The notes under the pieces were generated by a model. The model ran no database searches. It saw nothing but the letters and a program-made list of their open reading frames with translations, and was not told where the DNA came from. From NCBI RefSeq assembly GCF_008065375.1, contig NZ_VJYI01000025.1:93538-157537 (forward strand): a stretch of DNA of 64,000 nucleotides, read 5' to 3'. The DNA comes from Nonomuraea sp. SYSU D8015. GTDB lineage: Bacteria; Actinomycetota; Actinomycetes; Streptosporangiales; Streptosporangiaceae. Shown in pieces: positions 52,122 to 60,821 of the stretch (position 1 is the first letter of the stretch; each line of letters opens with the position of its first letter). The position numbers and the translations under genes were made by a program.

Positions 52122-53783
52122 GTGAGCAAGCGCGATGGGGTCGATGCCGTGCCAGGAGGCAGGAAAAAGCGCCCCTCGCGCCGCCCGCGTCCGGCATCGG
52201 GCGGCTCCGGCGCATCCGGCTCCCGCCCGTCCGAGTCCCGGCCGTCCGAGTCCCGCCCGTCCGGCTCCGGCGCGCCCGGCTCCCGCCCGTCCCGCCCCGG
52301 CGGGCGCGGCCCCCGCGCCCCACGCTTCGCCAAACCGCTCACGACCGCATCCGTACTCGGCTGGACCGCCCTGTCCGCCATCGTGCCCGGCGCCGCACAC
52401 CTGCGGGCCGGGCATCGCCGTACCGGGATGACCCTCGTCATCGTGTACGCGGTGATCCTGCTCGGCGCCCTGGCCTTCGCCCTGACCCGGGCGAACCTCC
52501 TGGAGAGCCTCACCGCCTTCGCCGACTCCAGCATGATGATCACGGTGATGGTCGTCGCCTCGGTGCTCGGCCTCGCCTGGTTCGCGCTGATGGTCGTCTC
52601 CTACGTGGTCCTCGGCCCGAACCGGCTGAACCAGCAGGGCCAGGTGGTGACCGGCATCGTGGTGGGCGTGCTGTGCGTGGCGGTCATGTCGCCGTTCGCG
52701 CTGGTCGCCCAGACCGTGGGGACCGCCCGGGGCGCGATCCAGGCGGTCTTCCCCTCCGCGCCTGACTCCGACGTCCCGCCCATCGCCCAGAACGCCGCGG
52801 ACCCGTGGGGAGGCCGGACCCGGGTGAACTTCCTGCTGGTCGGCGGCGACGCGGCGGGCAACCGCACCGGCATGCGGACCGACAGCATGACGGTGGCGAG
52901 CGTGGACATCAAGACCGGCAACACGGTCCTGTTCAGCCTGCCGCGCAACCTCCAGCACGTGCGTTTCCCGCCCTCCTCGCCGCTGGCCCGGCAGTTCCCC
53001 AACGGCTTCATGGCCGAGCTGCCGAACGGCGGCCTGCTCAACGAGGTCTGGCAGTACGCCAACGACCACCCGGACATCATGGGCGGCAAGAACAAGGGCC
53101 CGCGCGCCCTGATGGACGCCATCGGCCACACCCTCGGCCTGAAGATCGACTACTACGCTTTGATCAACATGTACGGCTTCGCGGCGCTGGTCGACGCCAT
53201 CGGCGGCCTGAAGATCCGTGTCGAGCAGGACATCAAGTGGGGCGGTCTGTACGGCACCGCGGGCACGATCAAGGCGGGCTACCGCAAGCTGACCGGCGAG
53301 CAGGCCCTCTGGTACGGCCGCTCCCGCGTGAACAGCGACGACTTCTCCCGTATGGGCCGCCAGCGCTGCGTCATCGGCGCCTTCGCCCAGCAGGCCACAC
53401 CCACCGTCATCCTGACGAACTTCGGCAAGATCGCCGGCGCGGCCAAGCGCATGGCCTCCACGAACATCCCGGAGCCGCTCGTGCAGCCCCTCGTGCAGGT
53501 GGCCGTCAAGGTCAAGGACGCCAAGATCACGAGCCTGCAGTTCGTGCCGCCGGAGTTCTGGCCGGGCAGCGCGGACTGGGCGAAGATCCGCCAGGCGGCG
53601 AAGAAGGCGATCAACGACTCGATGCGCCCGCGCAAGCAGGCCCAGACGGCCGGCGTCAGCGCCTCCCCCAGCGTCACGGGGGCGACGCCGACGAAGACCC
53701 GCGCGGCCTCGCCCACCCAGACGCCGACCCGCAACACCGACAAGGGCGGCGCCAAGTCCCTCGACGAGCTCTGCGGCCTCTAG
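52122..53783 (+). CDS. LytR-CpsA-Psr (LCP) family protein
   Basis: A 553-residue membrane enzyme that probably attaches glycopolymers to peptidoglycan. The N-terminus is a disordered Ser/Arg/Pro-rich tail with short repeats (SRPSESRPSES). Four membrane helices follow, more than the single helix of most LCP proteins. The catalytic domain has NFLLVGGDAAGNRTGMRTDSM, VLFSLPRNLQHVRFP, INMYGFAALVDAIGGLKIRV in part, and YRKLTGEQALWYGRSRVNSDDFSRMGRQRCVIGAF in part, which contain the usual Arg and Asp residues that bind the pyrophosphate. It starts at GTG 52122 after GGAGCC. The C-terminal tail is Thr/Ser/Pro-rich. Confidence 0.93.
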   Translation: MSKRDGVDAVPGGRKKRPSRRPRPASGGSGASGSRPSESRPSESRPSGSGAPGSRPSRPGGRGPRAPRFAKPLTTASVLGWTALSAIVPGAAHLRAGHRRTGMTLVIVYAVILLGALAFALTRANLLESLTAFADSSMMITVMVVASVLGLAWFALMVVSYVVLGPNRLNQQGQVVTGIVVGVLCVAVMSPFALVAQTVGTARGAIQAVFPSAPDSDVPPIAQNAADPWGGRTRVNFLLVGGDAAGNRTGMRTDSMTVASVDIKTGNTVLFSLPRNLQHVRFPPSSPLARQFPNGFMAELPNGGLLNEVWQYANDHPDIMGGKNKGPRALMDAIGHTLGLKIDYYALINMYGFAALVDAIGGLKIRVEQDIKWGGLYGTAGTIKAGYRKLTGEQALWYGRSRVNSDDFSRMGRQRCVIGAFAQQATPTVILTNFGKIAGAAKRMASTNIPEPLVQPLVQVAVKVKDAKITSLQFVPPEFWPGSADWAKIRQAAKKAINDSMRPRKQAQTAGVSASPSVTGATPTKTRAASPTQTPTRNTDKGGAKSLDELCGL

Positions 53784-53828
53784 CGGCGACCGTCGTCACA
53801 CTGGGCCGCCGGGACGCCGGCGAGACCG

Positions 53829-55016
53829 TCAGACCACGACAGGGAGCCGCTGCGGGCCCCTGACGGTCAGGCTGGCCCGCCAGCGCAGCCGCTCCGGCGG
53901 CACGGCCAGGGCCAGCCCCGGCAGGCGGCGGACGACCCCGCCCAGGGCGGCCCGGCCGGTGAGCCGGGCCAGCATGGCGCCGAGGCAGTAGTGCGGCCCG
54001 TGACCGAAGCTGAGATGGCCGGCGGCGTCCTCCCGGGTGATGTCGAGCCGGTCCGGCTCGGGGAAGCGCCCGGGATCCCGGTTCGCCGCCCCCAGCGCCA
54101 CCAGGATCGGCCGCCCGGCCGGCACCGGCACGCCGCCGATCTCCATCGGCTCGGTGGCGAACCGCCAGGTGGCCCGCTCGACGGGGCTGTCGTAGCGCAG
54201 GAGCTCCTCCACGGCGCCGTCGAGGAGCCCGGGACGCTCGCGCAGCAGCCGGAGCTGGTCGGGGTGCCGGAGCAGCGTGTAGACGCCCAGCCCGACGAGC
54301 CCGACCGTCGTCTCGTACCCGGCCACCAGCAGCAGGAAGATCATCGCCATCAGCTCGGGCTCGCTCAGCCGCTCCCCGTCATCGGCCGCGGCCGTGATCG
54401 CGCTGATGACGTCGTCCCCGGGCACGCGCCGCTTGGCCTCGACCAGCTCCCCGACGTACGCGCCCAGCAGCCCCAGCGCCTCCGGCCGGGCCTCGCCGTC
54501 CTCGTCGGAGGAGACGACGGCCGTCGTCCACCGCTGGAAGTCCGTGCGGTCGGCCGCGGGCACGCCGAGCACGTCGCAGAGGGCGGCGAGCTGCAGCGGC
54601 GAGGCGAAGTCCGCGATCAGATTCACCTCGGCGCCCTTCGGGAGGCCGTCGAGCAGCGCGTCCACCCGTCGTTCGATCCCCGGCCGCAGGGCGTCCAGCC
54701 GGCCCGGCGTGAAATAGCGGGAGACCAGGCGCCGCAGCCGGGTGTGCTCGGGCGGGTCGGTGGTGAGCAGGTGGGTGCCCAGCCCGGAGCGGTCCTCCAG
54801 CGGCCGGCCGCGTCCCGCCTCCTGCCAGTCGGGCGGCGCGTTGCGCGGGTCCTTGCTGAGCCTGGGGTCGGCGAGCGCGGCGCGGGCGTCGTCGTAGCGG
54901 GTCACGAGCCATCCGTACAGCCCGCTGCGGAGGTCGACGCGCCGCAGCCCGCCCGACTCGCGCAGGCCGGCGTAGGCCGGGTAGGGATCGGCGAGCATCC
55001 GTTCGTCGTCGAGCAT
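53829..55016 (-). CDS. Cytochrome P450
   Basis: A 395-residue soluble P450 of the actinobacterial CYP105/107-like type. The heme loop is LSFGHGPHYCLGAMLARL with the thiolate cysteine. The oxygen-binding I-helix reads MIFLLLVAGYETTVGLVGLGV in part (AGYET), and ETxxR is replaced by EELLRYDSPVERATWR in its normal position. It lies between convergent LCP and the lipase-like gene. No ferredoxin or biosynthetic cluster is adjacent, so substrate and redox partner are unknown. Confidence 0.95.
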   Translation of the reverse strand: MLDDERMLADPYPAYAGLRESGGLRRVDLRSGLYGWLVTRYDDARAALADPRLSKDPRNAPPDWQEAGRGRPLEDRSGLGTHLLTTDPPEHTRLRRLVSRYFTPGRLDALRPGIERRVDALLDGLPKGAEVNLIADFASPLQLAALCDVLGVPAADRTDFQRWTTAVVSSDEDGEARPEALGLLGAYVGELVEAKRRVPGDDVISAITAAADDGERLSEPELMAMIFLLLVAGYETTVGLVGLGVYTLLRHPDQLRLLRERPGLLDGAVEELLRYDSPVERATWRFATEPMEIGGVPVPAGRPILVALGAANRDPGRFPEPDRLDITREDAAGHLSFGHGPHYCLGAMLARLTGRAALGGVVRRLPGLALAVPPERLRWRASLTVRGPQRLPVVV

Positions 55017-55043
55017 GCTCCCGTCCTACCGCGTTCCCCCTGG

Positions 55044-55081
55044 GGGTGCGAGGGATGCCTCGTGGCGCACCCCTCGCACCC
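55044..55081 (-). terminator. Terminator after the lipase-like gene
   Basis: GGGTGCGAGGG (55044-55054) pairs perfectly with CCCTCGCACCC (55071-55081), 11 base pairs. It lies just beyond the end of the minus-strand gene at 55096. Confidence 0.78.
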
Positions 55082-55095
55082 GGCCCGTGCCGGCC

Positions 55096-56424
55096 CTATT
55101 TCCCGACCTGCCCCAGGATCCACTCGGCCAGCGTGGCGGTCACCTGGCCGTGCTCGCTGTTGTGGGAGTCGCAGTGGTAGTCGTCGAGCTGGCTCTGCTC
55201 GGGCGACAGGGACGTGATGTCGGTGTAGAGATCCACCGGCCACTCCACCGGGTCGTACTGGAGGGCGACGGCGCTCACGGAAGGGACGAAGCAGGCCGAG
55301 CGGTAGCGGCTCTCGATCGGCGCGCCGAGTCTGTCGGCGACCATCCCGTACGAAGGAAGCGTCCCGCCCGGTGCGCCGTCGAACGCCGGGACGTCGCTGG
55401 TGTAGCTCCTGCTCTCCCACATCGGCACCGCCCGCATGCCACCGACCAGCCGGTTGACGCCGCGATCCGCCTGGGTGCGGACGGTCGCCCCGACGAGGCC
55501 GTCCAGCGCCTTCCACTCGAACGCGACCTCGTCGGGCGGCACGTTCCTGCCGGTGCCGTCGGCGGCCCCGTTGGCCACCCCGAGCTTGCGCGGCCGGGCC
55601 GGGAACCAGCCGACGCGCCGCAGGTCCTCCAGGAACGCCACGCGCAGCGGACTGGCGGTGGCGACGGGTCCCGAGTAGTGGCCGCTCTCGACCCACGCCC
55701 ACAGCACCTGCTGGGCGGCGGGGCTGCGGATCAGGCCGGCCTGCCCGGCCGGGGCCAGGCTCTGGACGAAGTACGCGAGCTGCTGCAGGATGAGCGGGAT
55801 CCACGCGCCGTTGTGCGGCGAGTCGTAGGACAGGTACGTCGCCGTCTGGTGGTCCTCGCCGCGGTGCTCCATCGCGGCTAGCGCGTACCTGGTGATCAGT
55901 CCGCCGACGCCGACGCCGGCGACGGTCAGCGGCGCGTCGCCGGCCCGCTCGGCGACGGCCCGGCGGACGCACGCCGCCGCCACGCCGGCGTTGACCTGGA
56001 TGTGGGTGTGCCGGGCGGCGAAGCCCAGCAGCACGACGTCGATGCCCTGGTCGAGCAGCTGGTCGAGCAGGCGGTGCTGGCGGGGCGGGTAGGGGGCGTC
56101 GAGCCGGCGCCACAGCGCGGGAAGGTCGCTGGGCCCGTGCCCCAATCCGTCAGCGATGATCATCGGCCGGACGAGGCGGTCGTGGCCCGAGCCGTAGTGG
56201 ACGGCGGCGGTCCCCGTGGCGGTCCGTCCCTGATAGGGCCAGGCGGAGGTGAGCGCCCATTGGGTGTCGGGCACGGGTGCCGGCCCCGCCGTTCCCGGTT
56301 CCGGTGTCGTGAACAGCATTCCCCTGGGGAGGACCTGGGCGACCTGATCCGCGCGGCCGGCGGGCGCCGGCTCCTCCCGCAGGACACGCTCGACGTCGAT
56401 CCGGGCCGCCCTTTGCGTCGCCAT
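55096..56424 (-). CDS. Lipase-like alpha/beta hydrolase without the usual nucleophile
   Basis: A 442-residue protein with an alpha/beta-hydrolase core: RPMIIADGLGHGPSDLPALWRRL, VVLLGFAARHTHIQVNAG, TVAGVGVGGLITRYALAAM, TYLSYDSPHNGAWIPLILQQ and a C-terminal HCDSHNSEHG. In lipases and PGAP1-like proteins the elbow is GxSxG followed by RY; here it reads GVGVGG, so serine is replaced by valine. SPHNGAWIP matches the lipase SPHxG motif well. There is no signal peptide, so it is probably cytoplasmic. It may be inactive, binding, or use another residue. Its promoter lies in 56425-56647. Confidence 0.72.
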   Translation of the reverse strand: MATQRAARIDVERVLREEPAPAGRADQVAQVLPRGMLFTTPEPGTAGPAPVPDTQWALTSAWPYQGRTATGTAAVHYGSGHDRLVRPMIIADGLGHGPSDLPALWRRLDAPYPPRQHRLLDQLLDQGIDVVLLGFAARHTHIQVNAGVAAACVRRAVAERAGDAPLTVAGVGVGGLITRYALAAMEHRGEDHQTATYLSYDSPHNGAWIPLILQQLAYFVQSLAPAGQAGLIRSPAAQQVLWAWVESGHYSGPVATASPLRVAFLEDLRRVGWFPARPRKLGVANGAADGTGRNVPPDEVAFEWKALDGLVGATVRTQADRGVNRLVGGMRAVPMWESRSYTSDVPAFDGAPGGTLPSYGMVADRLGAPIESRYRSACFVPSVSAVALQYDPVEWPVDLYTDITSLSPEQSQLDDYHCDSHNSEHGQVTATLAEWILGQVGK

Positions 56425-56647
56425 GATTATTCACCTTTTCTCGCGGGTTTACCGGACGTCACCCCCGATACTCAAGCCTCCTTTCGAAAAGGCCGCTTTC
56501 CCTTTTCGGATTCAACGATCCATGCGATGGCGGCATGCCGATATCTCCAGCTCACCTCGCATCCTCCGACAAATCAACCCGCGATGGAGACAATTAACCT
56601 GACCACTCGCCATGCCGCGGGTCACGGCCATTTCTCCGTCTCTGGCG

Positions 56648-58684
56648 TCACACGAGCGCGCGTCTGCGGGGCAGCAGCGCCAAAGCGCCGAGGTACAGCA
56701 GGGCGGCGACGGCGAGCAGGCCCTTGTAGCCGATCACCAGGGCCACGTATTCGAGGCAGCCGCCCACCATCGCGCCCAGCAGGTTGGCGCCGAAGGAGGT
56801 GGTCGCGTCGGCGGTGTCGGCGAAGCGTTTGGCGAAGACGACGTTCGCGGCGAAGATCGGCAGGAACGCCACCGTCACGGCGGCCACCGCGCGCAGGGGC
56901 AGCGGCAGCGACAGCAGCCACTCGTTCGGCACCAGCCAGGCCAGCAGCAGTCCTGCGAACAGCACCCCGTACATGACCGGCAGCGGCGGGGTGCGGAAGC
57001 GGCGGGTGACCTCGACGGCGGCGAGGACCGCGACCAGGACGCCGGCGAAGACGATCGCGTTGACCACCCACGTGGTGCCGAACAGCAGCGCGAAGCCGGT
57101 CACGCTCTTGGTCTCCAGCAGCATGAACGCCACGCCCAGCAGGAACAGGTCGGCGTAGGGACGCATCCGCTGGTACGGGCCCGCCACGACGCGCACGGCG
57201 AGGAGGCTGACGATGAGGATCAGGCTGAGCGTGATGAGGTAGATCGGCGGGATCGTGGCGTCGTGCAGGTAGAGGAAGGGCCGGTCGTCGTCGGCGGGCT
57301 GCGGGGTGCCGGGGGCCGCGCCGGGCCATTCGGAGGCGCAGCGCTGGTCGGACACGGCCAGGCCGGCGGTGATCACGGCCTGCTGGCCGGCGGTGCTGAC
57401 GACGTCGACGCAGGGCTTGTGGCCGAAGGCCTGCTGCATGGTCGAGGCCAGGCGGTCGACGAGCCAGCTCTCGCGGTAGTAGTTGTACATCGAGAACGTG
57501 CCGCCCGGCTTGAGGTGGTCGCGGGCGGCCCGCATGGCCTCCTCGGTGAACAGGTAGCTCTCCAGCCGCAGCGAGCTGGCCCCGGAGACGAGGGTGAGCG
57601 AGTCGGGCAGGGCGAAGAGGATCAGGTCGTACTTGCCGCCGGTGCGCTCCAGGAAGGCGCGGCCGTCGGTGATGTGCGTGGTGACGCGCGGGTCGTCGTA
57701 CGGCCGGTCGGGGTGGACCGACTCGCCCAGCTCGCGAAGCTTGGGGTCGATCTCGACGGCGTCGACCCGGTTCGCGCCCTTGGACAGGGCGATCGCCACG
57801 TCGGTGCCGCTGCCCGCGCCGACGATGAGCACGTCCTTCGGGGGTTTGGCGGTCCGCTCGTACGGCAGCCCGTACTGGCGCTCCCACTGCAGCCGGGCGT
57901 AGGCGGGCACGGCCTGCTGGTGCGGGATGCCGTTGACGGCGATGTCGGTGACGGGCACGCCCAACTGCTGGAGCGCTTTGAAGGTGACCTTGTAGTACGG
58001 CGACCAGATGGCGCCGGCGGTCAGCGTCTCGGCCAGCAGCAGCCCCACGACGGCCAGGGACGGCACGGTCACGAGCCCGACGTAGAGCGAGCGCGGCCTG
58101 GGCACGAGCAGCACGCCGTAGCAGGCGGCGGCGATGATCCCCCAGAACACCGGCGGCGCGCTCAGGAACGACAGGGCCGTGAACGCCGCGATGCCGGTGA
58201 GGCTGCCGATCAGGTCGTAGCGGTAGGCCTCCAGGCGCGGCAGCTCGGGGAAGCAGCGGCCGACGAGCTCGGCGGGGCCCATGAGGATCAGCGCGGCCGC
58301 ACAGAAGATCACCGGCAGGATCAGCCACGCGGGCGGCCCGCTGGTGGACAGGCTCGTCCAGTACAGGACGCCCTCGGTGTTGCGGTCGACGGTCACCGGG
58401 AAGGTCAGCACGACGACGACCAGGATCGCGAGCACGAGCGGCGAGTAGAACGGCTGCCGCCGCGAGCGCCCCACGCGTAGGAACCCGAGCCCGATGCCCA
58501 GGAACGAGCCGAGCAGCACGAAGTTCGTGAAGTAGCTGAGGTGGACGATGTTGGATCCGGTCCACCGGATCAGCGCCAGCTCGAGGAAGAGCATGAAGGC
58601 ACTGGCGAGGATGAGCCTCGGCCGCACCGCCAGCCAGTGGGCTTTCTCTCCGTCGTCGACCGGCTTCTGGGCCTGGAGCGTCAT
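56648..58684 (-). CDS. Membrane-embedded spermidine-synthase-like methyltransferase-fold protein
   Basis: A 678-residue protein with about six N-terminal and seven C-terminal membrane helices flanking a cytoplasmic spermidine-synthase-like Rossmann domain (about residues 255-460). That domain has KDVLIVGAGSGTDVAIALSKGANRVDAVEIDPKL in part, HITDGRAFLERTGGKYDLILFALPDS in part, and LFTEEAMRAARDHLKPGGTFSMYNYYRESW in part. In true SpeE enzymes the DxxD/DG pair binds polyamine; DGRAF and FALPDS resemble it but FALPDS departs from YDVIIxDxxDP. The role of these large fused proteins is not established. AACGATG-type start at 58684. Confidence 0.82.
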   Translation of the reverse strand: MTLQAQKPVDDGEKAHWLAVRPRLILASAFMLFLELALIRWTGSNIVHLSYFTNFVLLGSFLGIGLGFLRVGRSRRQPFYSPLVLAILVVVVLTFPVTVDRNTEGVLYWTSLSTSGPPAWLILPVIFCAAALILMGPAELVGRCFPELPRLEAYRYDLIGSLTGIAAFTALSFLSAPPVFWGIIAAACYGVLLVPRPRSLYVGLVTVPSLAVVGLLLAETLTAGAIWSPYYKVTFKALQQLGVPVTDIAVNGIPHQQAVPAYARLQWERQYGLPYERTAKPPKDVLIVGAGSGTDVAIALSKGANRVDAVEIDPKLRELGESVHPDRPYDDPRVTTHITDGRAFLERTGGKYDLILFALPDSLTLVSGASSLRLESYLFTEEAMRAARDHLKPGGTFSMYNYYRESWLVDRLASTMQQAFGHKPCVDVVSTAGQQAVITAGLAVSDQRCASEWPGAAPGTPQPADDDRPFLYLHDATIPPIYLITLSLILIVSLLAVRVVAGPYQRMRPYADLFLLGVAFMLLETKSVTGFALLFGTTWVVNAIVFAGVLVAVLAAVEVTRRFRTPPLPVMYGVLFAGLLLAWLVPNEWLLSLPLPLRAVAAVTVAFLPIFAANVVFAKRFADTADATTSFGANLLGAMVGGCLEYVALVIGYKGLLAVAALLYLGALALLPRRRALV

Positions 58685-58871
58685 GCTGCCTCACCGTAGT
58701 GAACGGACCGAAAACAAGGAAGTCCGACGGGCCAGAACGAATGTCGTCCGCCTCGCGTAGTTTGGGGTGTTCTCGCAGGTCAAAACCGCTGGAATGCACT
58801 GGACGGTTGACCCGTGGATGCAGGAATGTTGGAAGGCTCGTTCCCTCCAGACAACCTTTCGGTGGTGACAC

Positions 58872-60230
58872 ATGCGGGTCCTGATCCAGCTCCGTCCCTC
58901 CCCCGATCTGGTCGCGGCGGTGGCCGACCCCGGCCAGACGGCCACCACGGCCGACGTCGCCGACGGACTGCCGGGCGTCGAGCTCGACCCGGCCTTCGTC
59001 CCCGTGGCTCTGCCGCGCCCCGTCCCCGCCGTGGGCGGCGATCCCCTGTCGCTCAACCAGCCGCTCGACTTCTCGCTGGCCGCCGAGGACGCCTCCGTGC
59101 TGGTGCGGGGCACGATCTCCGACGACGAGCTGGCCTCCAGGGTCACGCTGCTGTCCTCGCTCCGGCCCGACGTGGTCGGGATCTTCGCCGACCCCGTCAT
59201 CGAGTCCTCCCCCACCTGCGGCGGCGATCCGCCGGTCGGCGACTGGCGCGACGTCGAGCGGCTCATGAACGTCGCCGGGCTGCACGCCGAGGGCCTCGAC
59301 GGGGCCGGCGTGGCGCTGGCCGTGCTCGACACCGGCGTCAACGCCGCGCACACCGCCAGGCAGCTGGGCAGGGGCGTCACGCTCGACGCCGACCGGTGCT
59401 GGAGCCCGCCGGGCGTGTCGGGCAAGCCGGGCGAGTTCGAGGTGGACCACGGGACGATGTGCGCCTTCGACGCCCTCATCGCCGCCCCGCAGGCCTCGCT
59501 GATCGACATCCCGCTGCTGCTGTCCACCCGGCCGGGCGGCTCGGCGCTCGACGGGCTGCTGTCGGACGCGGTGTCCGCGTTCGCGCACCTGCGTACCGTG
59601 CTGGACGCCCAGCCGGCCGAGTCGCGGGCGCTGGTCGTGAGCAACTCGTGGGGGTCGTTCTCGCCGGAGTGGGACTTCCCCGTCGGGCATCCGGGCAACT
59701 ACTCCGACAACGCCGCCCATCCGTTCAACCTGATGGTGGCCTCGCTCGACCGGGCGGGCGCCGACGTGCTGTTCGCGGCGGGCAACTGCGGGCGGGAGTG
59801 CCCGGACGGCCGCTGCGCCTACCCCAACCGGCCCATCGCGGGCGCGAACTCCCACCCCAAGGCCCTGTCGATCGGCGGGATCGACGTCAACGGGGAGCGG
59901 GTGGGCTACTCCTCGCAGGGGCCGGGGCGGCTGACCGCGCGCAAGCCCGACGTGTGCGCGTACACGCACTTCCTGGGGTCGAAGGCGTTCGGCGAGAGCG
60001 CCCCCGACTCGGGGACCTCCGCGGCGACGCCGGTGGTGGCGGGGCTCGTGGCGGCGGTGCGCACCGCGTGGCCGTCGGCCAAGCTGTCGCCCGCCCAGCT
60101 GCGGGCGCTGCTGCGCAGGACCGCGGAGGATCGGAGCGAGGTGGGCTTCGACTACGACTACGGCTACGGGACGGTGGACCCGGCCGGCATCATCGCCGCC
60201 CTCGATCGCCGTTCCAAGGCCGCCGCCTGA
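58872..60230 (+). CDS. S8 family (subtilisin-like) peptidase
   Basis: A 452-residue serine protease. The catalytic Asp is in VALAVLDTGVNAAH, His in VDHGTMCAFDAL and Ser in DSGTSAATPVVAGLVAAV, with the oxyanion Asn in FAAGNCGRECPDG, so the triad is intact. The first 115 residues may be a propeptide-like domain. There is no signal peptide, which is unusual for subtilases and suggests action inside the cell or export by another route. The start ATG 58872 has only a weak ribosome site (GGTGGTG). It is divergent from the spermidine-synthase-like gene. Confidence 0.9.
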   Translation: MRVLIQLRPSPDLVAAVADPGQTATTADVADGLPGVELDPAFVPVALPRPVPAVGGDPLSLNQPLDFSLAAEDASVLVRGTISDDELASRVTLLSSLRPDVVGIFADPVIESSPTCGGDPPVGDWRDVERLMNVAGLHAEGLDGAGVALAVLDTGVNAAHTARQLGRGVTLDADRCWSPPGVSGKPGEFEVDHGTMCAFDALIAAPQASLIDIPLLLSTRPGGSALDGLLSDAVSAFAHLRTVLDAQPAESRALVVSNSWGSFSPEWDFPVGHPGNYSDNAAHPFNLMVASLDRAGADVLFAAGNCGRECPDGRCAYPNRPIAGANSHPKALSIGGIDVNGERVGYSSQGPGRLTARKPDVCAYTHFLGSKAFGESAPDSGTSAATPVVAGLVAAVRTAWPSAKLSPAQLRALLRRTAEDRSEVGFDYDYGYGTVDPAGIIAALDRRSKAAA

Positions 60231-60385
60231 TCCCCTGCGACACCCCTCCGCACTCCGGCTGGGGTCCTGCGGGGGAAAGGATCTGAAGGGCTGCGGGATC
60301 CCTCCGCCCGGGGTCTCTCCGGCCATCGCCCCGCACGGTGGCCGGAGCCTGGACGGGCACCGGCCACACCCCTCCGCCGCGGACG

Positions 60386-60703
60386 CTAGAAGCTGCTGCT
60401 GGCGGCCAGACCGCCCGTGATCAGCATAATGGCGAACATGAGGATCACGAACGCGAAGCCGATGATGAGCAGGACGGTGCTGATGATGCCGCAGATGCGC
60501 CCGGCCTGGACATAACCGCGGTTTTCGTAGGGATAGCCGCTCTCGTCGATCTCGCGCAGCGCCTTGTTGCCCATCGACCACGCGAACGGGCCGAGCAGGC
60601 CGCACACCACGAGGCTGAGGATGCCGAGCACGAGGATGGTCGTGCCGTTGGGATGGGTGTACTGCGGGCCGTAGTGCGGCGGACCATAATTCGGATACGA
60701 CAT
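60386..60703 (-). CDS. DUF4190 small membrane protein
   Basis: A 105-residue protein with a Pro/Tyr-rich N-terminus (SYPNYGPPHYGPQYTHPNG) and two membrane helices (TTILVLGILSLVVCGLLGPFAW and ICGIISTVLLIIGFAFVILMFAIM in part) separated by a short loop with NKALREIDESG. This is the DUF4190 pattern, common in actinobacteria and of unknown function. Its promoter region faces the cation-channel gene. Confidence 0.88.
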   Translation of the reverse strand: MSYPNYGPPHYGPQYTHPNGTTILVLGILSLVVCGLLGPFAWSMGNKALREIDESGYPYENRGYVQAGRICGIISTVLLIIGFAFVILMFAIMLITGGLAASSSF

Positions 60704-60821
60704 GATCGCGCAGCCCCCTCACGTCCGACAGTCAGGTGGGATTTATACCACAGACTCCCTCTTGATCATGTTACGTCATCATGGTACGGCACCTGATCGA
60801 TCCCCCTAGGAGCCTGCCCTC

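Noticed and set aside
56622..60722. Minus-strand open frame of 1366 codons
   Set aside because: It is antisense to the subtilase and out of frame with the spermidine-synthase-like gene, and it consists of Arg/Gly/Pro-rich residues.
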